A DNA stretch of 46,824 bases from Sphingomonadales bacterium. GTDB taxonomy: Bacteria > Pseudomonadota > Alphaproteobacteria > Sphingomonadales > Sphingomonadaceae. Where the stretch lies: assembly GCA_012032285.1 (NCBI GenBank), contig JAAURJ010000020.1, positions 1-46,824 of the forward strand, given 5' to 3'. A program made the position numbers and the translations under genes. Under the pieces are notes generated by a model. It had not been told where the DNA came from. It was given only the letters and a program-made list of their open reading frames with translations, and searched no databases. Below are positions 46,521 through 46,824 of the stretch, piece by piece (the stretch's first letter is position 1; each line of letters opens with the position of its first letter).

Positions 46521-46824
46521 AATACGTCACGATGGGCGTCTGCGAAGCACGCGACGGTGACGTCTACATCCTGGCCCTGCACCCGTACATGGTGCTGAAG
46601 GTGAAGAAAGAAGACCTGGCAAAGTAGCCGCGAGCAAGCGGGAGCATCCTCTCTCTCGCTCAGGCTTCACTGGCCGAGAGTGATCTCGCGTAGAGACCCG
46701 AAGTACGCCAACAAATGGCTGGCGTTTCCTTTGTCTTGTGCCGGGGCGCGGGCGCCCAAGAGACGATCTGCCCGAGGCACGATCGTCGTGCAGCTCGTGG
46801 GCTGTGACAATCTCTGGGTTGCCT
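46490..46824 (+). other. unrelated sequence fused to the penicillin-binding protein, possible chimera
   Basis: From about 46490 the frame reads TTTTQYVTMGVCEARDGDVY and ends VKKEDLAK at a TAG (46625-46627), which is not penicillin-binding protein sequence. I do not recognise it. The remaining 200 bases hold no convincing gene. The change in base and codon use points to a join between unrelated sequences at the contig end. Confidence 0.5.

Overview
The window reads as one draft contig from an alphaproteobacterium of the order Sphingomonadales, probably near Sphingopyxis or Sphingorhabdus. The evidence is the sphingomonad gene set: a DUF1465/RcdA-type protein, YdcH-like peptides, PTS-Ntr enzyme I, cpoB-tilS-ftsH, a large TonB-dependent receptor with a TRAP transporter, and several acyl-CoA dehydrogenase/SDR clusters. 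GC content is moderate. The left end lies inside an IS5-family fragment. The right end looks rearranged or chimeric.

Layout. 1-266: IS remnant and a terminator. 357-2459: a lysine-rich histone-H1-like protein, the DUF1465 protein and two divergent YdcH-like peptides. 2568-9793: a housekeeping block on the + strand (ptsP, a RodZ-like protein, cpoB, tilS, ftsH). 9900-15044: a small secreted protein, a DUF3800 protein, rpoZ, a phospholipase-D family protein facing a PmtA-like methyltransferase, a small monooxygenase and an MFS transporter. 15091-17232: an AT-rich type II restriction-modification pair (C5-cytosine methyltransferase plus PD-(D/E)XK nuclease) set between MFS and cdc48. 17239-20686: a CDC48-type double AAA ATPase and a LysR regulator. 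20687-21480: an 800-bp region without ordinary genes. It holds a candidate 38-codon gene with its own promoter and terminator, and a candidate small RNA with a sigma-32-like promoter, an anti-Shine-Dalgarno loop and a strong terminator. 21482-33101: two divergent acyl-CoA catabolic operons. 33328-42552: a uronate/alginate-type utilisation locus (lyase, KduD-type SDR, RpiB-type isomerase, TRAP transporter, 2-keto-4-pentenoate-hydratase-like enzyme, TonB receptor) with three copies of an ACCGGT-centred operator at two promoters. 42887-45655: end of a type II secretion operon (gspL truncated, gspM, gspN, gspO). 45692-46824: a tandem repeat, a frame-broken penicillin-binding protein and unrelated sequence.

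How the genes work together. The + acyl-CoA operon combines an ACAD11-like dehydrogenase with an APH-type phosphotransferase, SDRs, an alcohol dehydrogenase and a FadB/FadJ-type multienzyme. This suggests degradation of hydroxylated acyl-CoAs. In the uronate locus the receptor would import oligosaccharides, the lyase cut them, TRAP carry the products inward, and the isomerase and SDR convert unsaturated uronate to 2-keto-3-deoxygluconate. No KdgK or KdgA is present, so the hydratase-like enzyme may mark a different exit route.

Caution. At least eleven single-base frameshifts break otherwise intact, conserved genes, most of them in short homopolymers. This looks more like sequencing or assembly indel error than real gene decay. 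Those genes are given as one merged, frame-broken feature each.
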